61,093 bases of DNA from Microvirga sp. Mcv34 (GTDB lineage: Bacteria > Pseudomonadota > Alphaproteobacteria > Rhizobiales > Beijerinckiaceae): contig NZ_JALJRK010000034.1 in assembly GCF_024519725.1 (NCBI RefSeq), forward strand, positions 1 to 61,093, given 5' to 3'. This document shows positions 8,404 to 18,459 of the stretch, one piece after another. The translations under genes were made by a program, and so were the position numbers. Below the pieces are notes generated by a model. It saw only the letters and a program-made list of their open reading frames with translations, ran no database searches and had not been told where the DNA came from. Positions within the stretch are counted from its first letter, which is position 1, and every line of letters starts with the position of its first letter.

Positions 8404-9038
8404 GGCGAGACCGGCACGAAGCGGTAATGTCCCGTGATGGGAAACGCAAAGAGCCCGTCCTCTTCCCGCGCTCCTCTGCCGATGTTGTGGATCACGAGCG
8501 GCCTTGTCCCATCGGCGCTGCGTCTGTCGGAGATGATGGCGATATGCGGCAGGTTCCCGGGCAACATCTGCGTGACCAGATCCCCTGGCCGATAATCCGC
8601 CGGATCGGACGTGACGGCGAGCGACGCGCCTTTGCGCCGCAAGAGCATTTGCAGATTGGGGACGCGTCGGTGGTCGATGTTCGGATCGGGCCGCTGCAAT
8701 CCCCATTGCCTGGGGTAAGACGCGAACGAGGTCTTCATGTCCTCATGCACCAGCTTCTGCAAATCGATGTTCAAGGCTCTGCGATAAGCCCGCACGATCA
8801 CGTCGGTACAGACGCCCTGCTCCGATGAAACATCTCCGCCTGGATAGGACAGGCGCACGTAAGCCGGATTGTAGGTGAGCGTCACACCAACCTGGGCCCG
8901 GGCAGCGTTGACCAGCCGTAGGGAAGGATTCTCGATGGTCTCGGCCCGCGAATAGGGCGCTGTGACCAGAGCGGGCAGAAGCAAAAAGGCTGTCAGCAAC
9001 GCCCGGTATATGCGCCAGGACATGAAGCTCTTGATCAT
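8400..9038 (-). CDS. Secreted DUF1287-family protein
   Basis: 212 residues with an N-terminal signal peptide (about 1-32, ending near SRAET). The mature part has the DUF1287 signatures GVCTDVIVRAYR (cysteine near residue 78), VHEDM, WGLQRPDPNIDHRRVPN, LPHIAIISD and VIHNIG. The conserved Cys/His/Asp pattern suggests an NlpC/P60-like cysteine-hydrolase fold in the periplasm, but the activity is not established. The start overlaps the stop of the upstream small membrane protein gene (9035-9038, ATGA), so the two are probably translationally coupled. GC content is lower than in neighbouring core genes. Confidence 0.85.
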   Translation of the reverse strand: MIKSFMSWRIYRALLTAFLLLPALVTAPYSRAETIENPSLRLVNAARAQVGVTLTYNPAYVRLSYPGGDVSSEQGVCTDVIVRAYRRALNIDLQKLVHEDMKTSFASYPRQWGLQRPDPNIDHRRVPNLQMLLRRKGASLAVTSDPADYRPGDLVTQMLPGNLPHIAIISDRRSADGTRPLVIHNIGRGAREEDGLFAFPITGHYRFVPVSP

Positions 9039-9277
9039 ACTTGGAGAGCGGCAGCGGTTTCGCGCTTACGGAAGATCCAGGCGCGCCATACGCCGATAGC
9101 AATACCAAGCGCGCCTAAGATCAGCATGAGATAGAAACCAAAATAGATCCCCCCGGCAACAGCCACGCCGGTGATCTTCTTGATTCTAACGACCTCAAGC
9201 CACCCGAAAAACCCTCCCGCAGCACCGATCGAGCTGCCAGCCACAGCACCTATCAAAGAGTAGACAACAAATCGCAT
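9035..9277 (-). CDS. Small membrane protein, unknown function
   Basis: 80 residues with two predicted membrane helices (about 4-27 and 38-67) separated by a short basic loop (VRIKK) and ended by a basic tail (FRKRE). No family is recognised. Its only context is the four-base overlap with the DUF1287 gene. It may anchor or assist that secreted protein. Confidence 0.6.
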   Translation of the reverse strand: MRFVVYSLIGAVAGSSIGAAGGFFGWLEVVRIKKITGVAVAGGIYFGFYLMLILGALGIAIGVWRAWIFRKRETAAALQV

Positions 9278-9331
9278 GGTCAGATCTCGGCCTCAGGTCC
9301 GGGTGGCGATGACAGAGGTTACGCTGCCGCG

Positions 9332-11017
9332 TCAAATGATCAGGAAGTCGTGCGCCCCGAGCATTTTGGTCGCGAGCTTGGCGAAAGCCACTGCCTTGTG
9401 CTCGGTTCCCGAACCATCGGCGTCGAAGGACAGGACGCCTGTCTTGCGGTTGAACAGGATGCGGTCATCCTCATCGACGGCCTCGGAGCCGATCCGGAAC
9501 GCGCTCTTGGCAAGGCCGCCCTTGGTCAGACCCTTGAACACCTTGGACGAGAGTGCCAGCGTGTCCTCGGTGCTGAAGTCGAGCACCCGGTCCAGATTGG
9601 CGGCGCCGAGCTTGGTCGTGAAAGCGAAGACGTCCTGGCCGTCTCCACCCGTGAGCTTGTCTTTTCCCAAGCCTCCATTGAGGTAATCGTTTCCATCGCC
9701 ACCGACGAGCACGTCAGCGCGCTTGCCGCCCTTGAGTGTGAGCGATGTCGGCGCCTCGGGCCGGACAAGCGTGAGAATCGGGTCGGATGAGCCGCCGCCT
9801 GTGCTCTCGCCGCCTGGGGTGACCGTCTCTCCGCCGCCGGTCGAGCCCGTACCGGTGGAAGTTGTCGGAAGCGCGACGATCCGGTCGCTGAAGATCGCGA
9901 ATTCGACGCCGGTGAGCTGATCGATTCCGTCGCTTGACGCGCGCGTGTCCGTCACGGTGACCGTGCCGTCCGGCCCTGTGGTGATCGTGTATTTGTAAGA
10001 GGGACCTGAGAAGATGACCATGTCGGTCCCCTCGCCGCCAAGAACGGTGTCGTTTCCAGCCCCGCCTGTCAGGAGATCGGCGCCGCCCTGACCGTCGAGA
10101 CGGTCGTCACCGCCGAGGCCCATGAGAACGTTCGCGCCGTCGTTGCCGGTCAGGCGATCCTGGAAGTTGCCGCCGGCAAGGTTCTCGATCCCGCGCAGGA
10201 TAGCCCATGAATCTCCATCGAGGGACTGCCGGTCCGAGATCCGAAGATCTGCGCTGGTAGCCTCCCCGAATTGAACGGTGTCGATGCCGCCACCGCCATC
10301 AATGAAGGCGGAGCCATGATATGCGGATTGTTGGCCAAGCGAGAATTCTTCAGAACCGCCGCCTCCATAGGCGATATCGGTTCCGCCCAGGAGAAGCACC
10401 CGACCTGCGATAGTGCCACCGCGTCCATCATACAGGTCGTCGCCGATCCCAAGCGCAATATCGCCGACGATGTGCCCGGTGTTGGTAATTGTTGTCGAGC
10501 CATGAAGTGCACCCGAAACGGCCAACCCTCCCTGGTAGCGCGCTTCAATGAGACCCGTGTTGTTTAGGACAATGCTTGCTGGGGCGTTCAATAGACCACC
10601 GAACAGGATTCCATGGCCTCCATGAATTTCACCGGAGTTGTAAATAACCGTATGTGATCCTGAAATGTGAACACCGGCACCACCGCCTTCGATGCGGCCT
10701 GAATTGTTCAGGGTGTCGGTCGTCGATGTCCCGAATGGGTGAAAGACAACCCCGCCGGATATAGCGGATATGAGGCCTTCGGATCCTATCGTGACAGTGC
10801 CGTTCGTCGTAACGCCGACGTCACCGGAAACCTGACCGTCCAGTATCAGAGTTGTGTTAGCGTTCCCGTAAATTCCACGGGCGAGAATACCGTGGGCCGC
10901 GATTTCGGATCCGGCGGCCAGCAGGACCTTGTCGCCGTCCCCCAGGTTGAGAGCATTCTCCCGCTCCCCGTAGGTCGGCGGCAGCGGATGGGCGGCATCG
11001 ATCACATAAACGGTCAT
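9332..11017 (-). CDS. RTX-type calcium-binding secreted protein with beta-helix-like N-terminus
   Basis: 561 residues and no Sec signal, as expected for a type I secretion substrate. The ATG at 11017 is chosen because GGAGGGAG lies just upstream; the TTG two codons earlier is weaker. Residues 40-215 carry repeating N-[ST/N]-G-x-I turns (NSGRIEG, NSGEIHG, NNTGLIE, NTGHIVG), as in autotransporter beta-helices. Glycine/aspartate nonapeptides (GLGGDDRLDGQGGADLL, GGAGNDTVLGG) occur at about 300-325 and again near 435-465, with a Gly/Ser/Thr linker between. The last 90 residues resemble the serralysin-type C-terminal region and end in hydrophobic FLII. No T1SS exporter genes are nearby. Divergent from acs. 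Confidence 0.85.
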   Translation of the reverse strand: MTVYVIDAAHPLPPTYGERENALNLGDGDKVLLAAGSEIAAHGILARGIYGNANTTLILDGQVSGDVGVTTNGTVTIGSEGLISAISGGVVFHPFGTSTTDTLNNSGRIEGGGAGVHISGSHTVIYNSGEIHGGHGILFGGLLNAPASIVLNNTGLIEARYQGGLAVSGALHGSTTITNTGHIVGDIALGIGDDLYDGRGGTIAGRVLLLGGTDIAYGGGGSEEFSLGQQSAYHGSAFIDGGGGIDTVQFGEATSADLRISDRQSLDGDSWAILRGIENLAGGNFQDRLTGNDGANVLMGLGGDDRLDGQGGADLLTGGAGNDTVLGGEGTDMVIFSGPSYKYTITTGPDGTVTVTDTRASSDGIDQLTGVEFAIFSDRIVALPTTSTGTGSTGGGETVTPGGESTGGGSSDPILTLVRPEAPTSLTLKGGKRADVLVGGDGNDYLNGGLGKDKLTGGDGQDVFAFTTKLGAANLDRVLDFSTEDTLALSSKVFKGLTKGGLAKSAFRIGSEAVDEDDRILFNRKTGVLSFDADGSGTEHKAVAFAKLATKMLGAHDFLII

Positions 11018-11275
11018 GGGCAACTCCCTCCTGGCGTAATTATTCCTTTCTTTATATGTTATATTGTTTTGTCACAACGTGCCGCAGCACACATGGCTGC
11101 GACGAGAGCGGATCTTCTCTCTGATCTCGTCGATTGCCTTTAGGTAAGGAAATTCCAACCTATCTCCCGAAAGTAGCAGCGACCAAAGTCCGATCATCGT
11201 CCCGCTTGCCCCGCCCCTCTCTTCTTCCGTAAACCTAGCTCTAAATCCATCATGGGAGCATCTGGGAGAAGCGCC

Positions 11276-13234
<1,959 letters not shown>

Positions 13235-13253
13235 GCCGGTCTGTCATCATCCA

Positions 13254-13284
13254 CGCCATCACCGGCACAAGGCCGGTGATGGCG
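13254..13284. repeat. Short perfect palindrome, 13-bp arms
   Basis: CGCCATCACCGGC and its exact complement are separated by ACAAG. It has the same architecture as the element at 15849-15879. No T-tract follows, so terminator function is doubtful. Confidence 0.8.
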
Positions 13285-13360
13285 TCAGAGACGAAAGCGG
13301 AACCGTAGCCTTATCTTTCGCGTCTCACCCTCGTGCATCGTTCGCAGGAGGGTTCGGGAC

Positions 13361-13867
13361 ATGGGCGCGCGCGCCGTATTCGCCATGGTGGCCATCGTCG
13401 GGGCTGTTTTCACCGCGACAGCCGCATCCGCCCGCGAGCTCGTGCCCTTCGAGGGGCGCGTGTCGCCGGGAACGATCGTGATCAAGACCGGCGAACGGCG
13501 GCTCTATTACGTGCGCGGCGACGGGACCGCCCTGCGCTACCGGGTGGCGGTCGGCAAGCCCGGCAAGCAATGGTTCGGCGAGGCGCGGATCGACGGCAAA
13601 TACGTCCGTCCCGCCTGGGCCCCGCCCGCGGAGGTCAAGCGCGACAACCCGCGCCTGCCCGACGTGATCCCCGGCGGCGCGGCGAACAACCCCATGGGCG
13701 CCCGGGCGCTGACTCTCGATCTCGACGAATACGCCATCCACGGCACCAACCGCCCGAGCTCCATCGGAACCTACGCGTCCTACGGCTGCATCCGCATGCT
13801 CAACGAGGATATCGTCGATCTCTACGAGCAGGTGAGCGTGGGAACGCGCGTGGTGGTGGAGCGGTAG
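13361..13867 (+). CDS. L,D-transpeptidase (YkuD domain), exported
   Basis: 168 residues. A signal peptide (about 1-24, ending TAASA) directs it to the periplasm. The YkuD catalytic motif is seen as IHGTNRPSSIGTYASYGCIRM, with the histidine and the nucleophilic cysteine in SYGCIRM near residues 126 and 145. Such enzymes make 3-3 peptidoglycan cross-links or attach proteins to peptidoglycan. The small size and lack of a peptidoglycan-binding domain fit the ErfK/YbiS-like short forms common in Rhizobiales. Confidence 0.93.
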   Translation: MGARAVFAMVAIVGAVFTATAASARELVPFEGRVSPGTIVIKTGERRLYYVRGDGTALRYRVAVGKPGKQWFGEARIDGKYVRPAWAPPAEVKRDNPRLPDVIPGGAANNPMGARALTLDLDEYAIHGTNRPSSIGTYASYGCIRMLNEDIVDLYEQVSVGTRVVVER

Positions 13868-13886
13868 GCTCTCCCTGTGAGAGAAT

Positions 13887-13982
13887 GTCATTCCCGGCCG
13901 GAGCGCAGCGGAGGGGAAGGGAATCGACGATCCGGCGCAGCGCTATGGATCCCCTTCCCGGCCTTCGGCCGCCGGGGATGAC
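13887..13982. repeat. Dispersed intergenic repeat, GTCATTCCC...GGGGATGAC type
   Basis: Outer arms GTCATTCCCGGCCG and CGGCCGCCGGGGATGAC enclose a second complementary pair (GGGGAAGGG with GGATCCCCTTCCC). A related copy lies at 26357-26440. Confidence 0.75.
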
Positions 13983-14071
13983 ACCCGCGAGGAAACGGAA
14001 CGGCAAGGCCTCCTGGTCCAGGGTGTTTCGGTGCTAGAAGACCACCGAGCCTCAGCCTGGAAACCGACGCC

Positions 14072-15451
14072 TTGAAAACCATCGATCCCCTTGCGCCTTC
14101 GCAGAACGCCTCGCGTCCGGCGATTCTCGGCTGGCTGCTGTTCGACTGGGCCTGCCAGCCCTTCTTCACCCTGGTCACCACCTTCGTGTTCGCGCCGTAT
14201 TTCGCCTCCGCGCTCGCGCCCGATCCGGTGAGCGGGCAGAGCCTCTGGGGCTATGCCACAGCGGCGGCCGGGCTCGTGCTGGCCTTTCTCTCGCCGGTCC
14301 TCGGCTCCATCGCCGACGCGACGGGGCCGAAGAAGCCCTGGATCGCATCCTGCGGCCTGGTGCTGTTCATCGCGTCCTTCGCCCTGTGGTACGCGGCGCC
14401 GGGGCAGCCCCATGCCATCGCGGTCGCGCTCGTCGGCTTCGCCTTCGGGACGGTCGCCGTAGAGGTCGCGGCCGTATTCAACAACGCCATGATCCCGCAC
14501 CTCGTGCCGCCGGAGCGCTACGGACGCCTCTCGGGCACCGGCTGGGCGATGGGCTATCTGGGCGGCCTCGTGTCGCTCGTGATCGTGCTCGGGTTCCTGG
14601 CCGCCGATCCCGCGTCGATGAAGACGGTCTTCGGCCTAAATCCCCTGTTCGGCCTCGATCCGGCGACGCGCGAGGGCGACCGGATCACGGGACCGTTCTC
14701 GGCCCTGTGGCTCCTCATCTTCGTGCTGCCGCTGTTTCTCTTCACGCCCGATATCCCGCGTTCGGGGATGAGCCTCGGGCAGGCCGCCCGGAAGGGGATC
14801 GACCAGGTGAGGAGCACCATCGCGGATGCGCGGCGGCACGAGAGCGTCGGCCGTTTCCTCATCGCTAACATGGTCTATCAGGACGCCCTGGTAGCGCTCT
14901 TCGCCTTCGGGGGCATCTATGGGGCCGGGGTGTTCGGCTGGCAGGCGATCGAACTCGGCATCTTCGGCATCCTGCTCACCATCACCGGCACCCTCGGGGC
15001 GCTCATCGGCGGGCGGCTCGACGACCGCATCGGGGCGAAACCAGTAATCCTGGGCGCGATTCTCATCCTCACCCTGGTCTGCGTGGGCGTGCTGTCGCTC
15101 GGGCGCGACCACATCCTGTTCATGGTGCCGACGGCCCCGCCTGGTCCGGAGGACGGCCTCTACGCCTCCGCGCCCGAAAAGCTGTTCGTGCTGCTTGGCC
15201 TCGTCATCGGGGCCGTGGCGGGGCCGCTCCAGGCCTCCTCGCGCAGCCTGCTGGCCCGGCTCGTCCCGGCCCGGGAAGCGGGCCGCTATTTCGGCCTGCT
15301 CGCCCTGTCGGGCAAGGTCACGTCCTTCATGGCGCCGCTCGCGGTCGCCGTGGCGACAGCCCTGTTCCAGACGCAGGCCGCCGGGCCGGCGGTGCTGATC
15401 CTGTTCCTGCTCGCGGGGTTCTGGCTGTTGAGCGGCGTGAAGCGCGTGTGA
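14072..15451 (+). CDS. MFS transporter, Atg22/UMF1-like
   Basis: 459 residues with about twelve membrane helices. The N-terminus contains ILGWLLFDWACQPFFTLV, characteristic of the UMF1 (vacuole effluxer Atg22-like) family, and an MFS loop motif ADATGPKKPW. The reading uses a TTG start because no ATG occurs nearby in frame; the ribosome site is weak. Substrate is unknown; fungal relatives export amino acids. A short hydrophilic insert (PTAPPGPEDG, about residues 353-362) lies between late helices. Confidence 0.85.
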   Translation: MKTIDPLAPSQNASRPAILGWLLFDWACQPFFTLVTTFVFAPYFASALAPDPVSGQSLWGYATAAAGLVLAFLSPVLGSIADATGPKKPWIASCGLVLFIASFALWYAAPGQPHAIAVALVGFAFGTVAVEVAAVFNNAMIPHLVPPERYGRLSGTGWAMGYLGGLVSLVIVLGFLAADPASMKTVFGLNPLFGLDPATREGDRITGPFSALWLLIFVLPLFLFTPDIPRSGMSLGQAARKGIDQVRSTIADARRHESVGRFLIANMVYQDALVALFAFGGIYGAGVFGWQAIELGIFGILLTITGTLGALIGGRLDDRIGAKPVILGAILILTLVCVGVLSLGRDHILFMVPTAPPGPEDGLYASAPEKLFVLLGLVIGAVAGPLQASSRSLLARLVPAREAGRYFGLLALSGKVTSFMAPLAVAVATALFQTQAAGPAVLILFLLAGFWLLSGVKRV

Positions 15452-15458
15452 GCGCGGC

Positions 15459-15779
15459 TTACTCCAGCGTCACCGCCGTGCCGCTGACCGACACCATCAT
15501 CATGCCCTCGTTCTTGCCGAGCGCGCCGTAATCGAGGTGCACGCCGACAATCGCATGAGCGCCAAGGCGCTGAGCCTCCTCGATCATCTCCTGCAGGGCC
15601 GTGTCGCGCCCGTCGCGCAGCACGCGCTCGTAGGATCCGGCCCGTCCGCCGACCACGTCGCGGATCGACGCAAAGAAATCACGGAACACGTTGGCGCCGA
15701 GGATCGCTTTGCCCGAGACGATGCCGCGATAGGACGCGATGCGACGGCCTTCGATGGTCGGCGTGGTGGTGATGATCAT
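15459..15779 (-). CDS. YbjQ/DUF74-family protein
   Basis: 106 residues matching the YbjQ (UPF0145) family: [21 protein letters not shown] at the N-terminus, the VGGRAGSYE motif, and [12 protein letters not shown]. Members form pentameric beta-rich rings of unknown biochemical role, sometimes labelled heavy-metal-binding. Convergent with the MFS gene, with a 7-nt gap. Confidence 0.9.
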   Translation of the reverse strand: MIITTTPTIEGRRIASYRGIVSGKAILGANVFRDFFASIRDVVGGRAGSYERVLRDGRDTALQEMIEEAQRLGAHAIVGVHLDYGALGKNEGMMMVSVSGTAVTLE

Positions 15780-15848
15780 GAACGTCTCCTTCTGCTCCGC
15801 TTCATATGGGAAGGGAAGGAAGGAACGTCACCAGGGATCCACCCGCCA

Positions 15849-15879
15849 CGTCATGGCCGGCACGAGGCCGGCCATGACG
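15849..15879. repeat. Short perfect palindrome, 13-bp arms
   Basis: CGTCATGGCCGGC and its exact complement flank ACGAG. It belongs to the same family as 13254-13284, 32884-32910, 47134-47170 and the composite at 53457-53552. Confidence 0.8.
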
Positions 15880-15889
15880 CGAGAGGGCT

Positions 15890-16933
15890 TTACGGGCACG
15901 GATTGCAGTGTTCGACGTGGATCGCGTTGATGCGTTCTTCCAGTTCCGGCGTGATCGTCACGTCGATAGACGCGATATCCGTCTTCAGCTGCTCCATCGA
16001 GGTCGCGCCGATGATGTTCGACGTGAGGAAGGGGCGGGAATTGACGAAGGCGAGCGCCATCTGGGCCGGATCGAGGCCGAATTCCTTTGCAAGCGCGATG
16101 TATTTGCGGATCGCCGCCTCGGCGGTGGGGTTCTCGTAGCGCTGGCCGCGGTTGAACAGGGTCGTGCGCGATCCCGCCGGCCGGGCGCCGTCGAGATACT
16201 TGCCGGTGAGGTATCCTTGAGCCAGCGGCGAATAGGCGAGCAGGCTCACGTTCTCGCGCATGGAGACCTCCGCCAGCGCCACCTCATAGGTACGGTTGAG
16301 GAGGTTGTAGGCGTTCTGCACCGACTGCACCCGCGCCTGTCCCTTGGCATCCGCGTGCTTGAGGAACGTCATGGTGCCCCAGGCGCTCTCGTTGGAGAGG
16401 CCGAAATGGCGGATCTTTCCGGCCTTCACCAGGTCGGTCATGATCTCGACCGTCTCGTCGATGGGGTGGGAGTTCCCCTCCTGATGGCGGTAGATCGTCG
16501 GGTTCGAGCCCCAGGGCATGGGGCGGTCGGGCCAGTGGATCTGGTAGAGGTCGATATAGTCGGTCTGGAGCCGCTTCAGGCTCTTGTTCACCGCCTCCTC
16601 GACCTGTGCCCGGGAAAGCTCGCCCTTGGAGCCGTCGTCCCGAAACCAGGTGCTGTCGGAGCGGCCAATCACCTTGGTGGCGAGGATCACCTTGTCGCGG
16701 CTGCCCCGAGCCTTGAACCAGGAGCCGATGAACCGCTCGGTGGAGCCCTGCGTCTCCGCCCGGGGCGGGATCGAGTAGAGCTCGGCCGTGTCGAAGAAGT
16801 TGATGCCCTGGTCGAGGGCGTAGTCCATCTGCGCATGGCCCTCGGTCTCGGTATTCTGCTGACCCCAGGTCATGGTTCCGAGGCAGATGAGGCTGACATT
16901 GAGATCCGTGCGGCCGAGGCGGCGGTATTCCAT
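15890..16933 (-). CDS. Aldo/keto reductase, Tas-like
   Basis: 347 residues forming a TIM-barrel NADPH-dependent oxidoreductase. MEYRRLGRTDLNVSLICLGTMTWG and INFFDTAELY (catalytic Asp/Tyr) are seen at the N-terminus; the lysine is in KVILATKVIG and the histidine in YQIHWPDR. The length and the ETQGSTERFIG stretch match the Tas/YdkM subgroup. Physiological substrate unknown. It is co-oriented with tesA but sits just downstream of it, with 65 nt between. Confidence 0.92.
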   Translation of the reverse strand: MEYRRLGRTDLNVSLICLGTMTWGQQNTETEGHAQMDYALDQGINFFDTAELYSIPPRAETQGSTERFIGSWFKARGSRDKVILATKVIGRSDSTWFRDDGSKGELSRAQVEEAVNKSLKRLQTDYIDLYQIHWPDRPMPWGSNPTIYRHQEGNSHPIDETVEIMTDLVKAGKIRHFGLSNESAWGTMTFLKHADAKGQARVQSVQNAYNLLNRTYEVALAEVSMRENVSLLAYSPLAQGYLTGKYLDGARPAGSRTTLFNRGQRYENPTAEAAIRKYIALAKEFGLDPAQMALAFVNSRPFLTSNIIGATSMEQLKTDIASIDVTITPELEERINAIHVEHCNPCP

Positions 16934-16998
16934 AGGGTTAAGCTCCTCGCGGCGAAGTGATCTACCGCGTTCAGGCAGGAATGAGGCGCTGAGGGGGC

Positions 16999-17682
16999 TC
17001 AGCGTTGGGCAAGGCGGGCGAGAAAGCTCTCGACGCTGGGCAGCATGCGCTCGACGATGACCTCGACGCCCTTGGCCGTCGGGTGCATCCCGTCGGGCAG
17101 GTTGAGGGACTTCTCGCCGGCGACTCCGTCCAGGAAGAAGGGATAGAGCACAAGGTCGTAGGTCTTCGCAATCTCCGGATAGATGCCGTCGAATTTCTGC
17201 ACATAATCCGACCCGAGATTGCGCGAGGCGTACATGCCCGCGAGCATCACCGGGATGTTGCGGCTCTTGAGCCGCTCGACGATGGCCGTCAGGTTCTTGC
17301 GGGTCCCGGCCGGATCAAGGCCGCGCAGCATGTCGTTGGCGCCGAGCTCCAGGATCACCCCGTCGGTGCCGTCGGGCACGGACCAGTCGAGCCGGTCGAG
17401 ACCGCCCGAGGAGGTGTCTCCGGAGACGCCCGCATTCGCGACCTCCACGTTGTAGCCCTTCGCCTTCAGGGCCTTTTCCAGCACGACCGGGAAGGCCGCC
17501 TCCTGCGGCAGGTTGTAGCCGGCGCTCAGGCTGTCGCCCAGGGCCACGAGGCGGATCGGCCGGGTTTGGGCCTGAGGCTGGGCCTGGGTTTGGGCTTGCG
17601 CCGGGAGAGTGGCGACCAGACCGGCCAGGGCCGCCGCACACGCAAAAATGATCGTCATGAATGGGCCGGATTGGCGCTTCAT
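16999..17682 (-). CDS. tesA: Arylesterase / acyl-CoA thioesterase I, GDSL family
   Basis: 227 residues. The ATG at 17682 is chosen because GGGAAG precedes it; an in-frame ATG at 17697 lacks a ribosome site. A signal peptide (to about LPAQAQ) is followed by a short Gln/Ala repeat. The SGNH blocks are visible: ALGDSLSAGYNLP (Ser nucleophile), NAGVSGDTSSGGLDRL (Gly), ELGANDMLRG (Asn) and DGMHPTAKG (Asp/His). Periplasmic esterase/thioesterase. Divergent from the ybbA-like gene, the same tesA/ybbA/ybbP arrangement as in E. coli. Confidence 0.94.
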   Translation of the reverse strand: MKRQSGPFMTIIFACAAALAGLVATLPAQAQTQAQPQAQTRPIRLVALGDSLSAGYNLPQEAAFPVVLEKALKAKGYNVEVANAGVSGDTSSGGLDRLDWSVPDGTDGVILELGANDMLRGLDPAGTRKNLTAIVERLKSRNIPVMLAGMYASRNLGSDYVQKFDGIYPEIAKTYDLVLYPFFLDGVAGEKSLNLPDGMHPTAKGVEVIVERMLPSVESFLARLAQR

Positions 17683-17753
17683 CGATAGGCTTCCCATCTA
17701 GGCAGAACTACACAGACGTCTTGGACAGTCTCCAACAGATCGGGTGAACGGGT

Positions 17754-18446
17754 ATGCAGGACAAGGCCATCGCGCTGCACGATGTCGATTTGAGCCTCGG
17801 GCGCGGAGCCGCGCGGGTGCATATCCTGAAGGGGATTTCCCTTGGCGTCGACCGGGGCGAGGCGGTCGGGCTGATCGGCCCCTCGGGCTCGGGCAAGTCG
17901 ACCCTGCTCATGACCATGGCCGGCCTCGAGCGCCCGGATTCGGGCAAGGTGATCGTGGACGGCACCGACCTGTCGGGCCTGGACGAGGATGCGCTCGCCC
18001 GGTTCCGCGGCCGGCGGATCGGTATCGTGTTCCAGTCCTTCCACCTGGTCCCCACCATGACGGCCCTGGAGAACGTGGCCCTGCCCCTGGAGCTCGCCGG
18101 CGAGAGCCATGCCTTCGAGCGGGCCGAGGCCGAGCTGCAATCGGTGGGCCTGGGCCATCGCCTGCACCATTACCCGGCGCAGCTCTCGGGCGGCGAGCAG
18201 CAGCGGGTGGCCATCGCCCGCGCCATCGTGCCCAATCCGGCGATCCTGGTGGCGGACGAGCCCACCGGCAACCTGGACGAGACGACCGGCCAATCCATCG
18301 TCGACCTGCTCTTCGCCCTCAAGCGCGACCGGGGCGCCACCCTGGTCCTCGTGACCCACGACCTCGCCCTCGCCCGGCTCTGCGACCGCATGGTGCGCCT
18401 GCGCTCCGGTCAGGTCGAGACCGGCGCGGCCTCGGCCGTGGCCTGA
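17754..18446 (+). CDS. ybbA: ABC transporter ATP-binding protein, YbbA-like
   Basis: 230-residue LolD/MacB-type ATPase. Walker A GPSGSGKSTLL (about 43-53), Q-loop, signature LSGGEQQRVAIARA (about 143-156), Walker B ILVADEPTGNLDE and the switch histidine in LVTHD are all intact. It lies 13 nt before its permease and divergent from tesA, with only about 70 nt between the starts. The family acts with large FtsX-type permeases; no substrate is proven. Confidence 0.93.
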   Translation: MQDKAIALHDVDLSLGRGAARVHILKGISLGVDRGEAVGLIGPSGSGKSTLLMTMAGLERPDSGKVIVDGTDLSGLDEDALARFRGRRIGIVFQSFHLVPTMTALENVALPLELAGESHAFERAEAELQSVGLGHRLHHYPAQLSGGEQQRVAIARAIVPNPAILVADEPTGNLDETTGQSIVDLLFALKRDRGATLVLVTHDLALARLCDRMVRLRSGQVETGAASAVA

Positions 18447-18459
18447 GGACAATCCAGTC

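Noticed and set aside
13254..13284. Perfect palindrome as a terminator for acs
   Set aside because: The stem is strong but no U-tract follows, and near-identical copies sit in unrelated intergenic places, so it is treated as a dispersed repeat.
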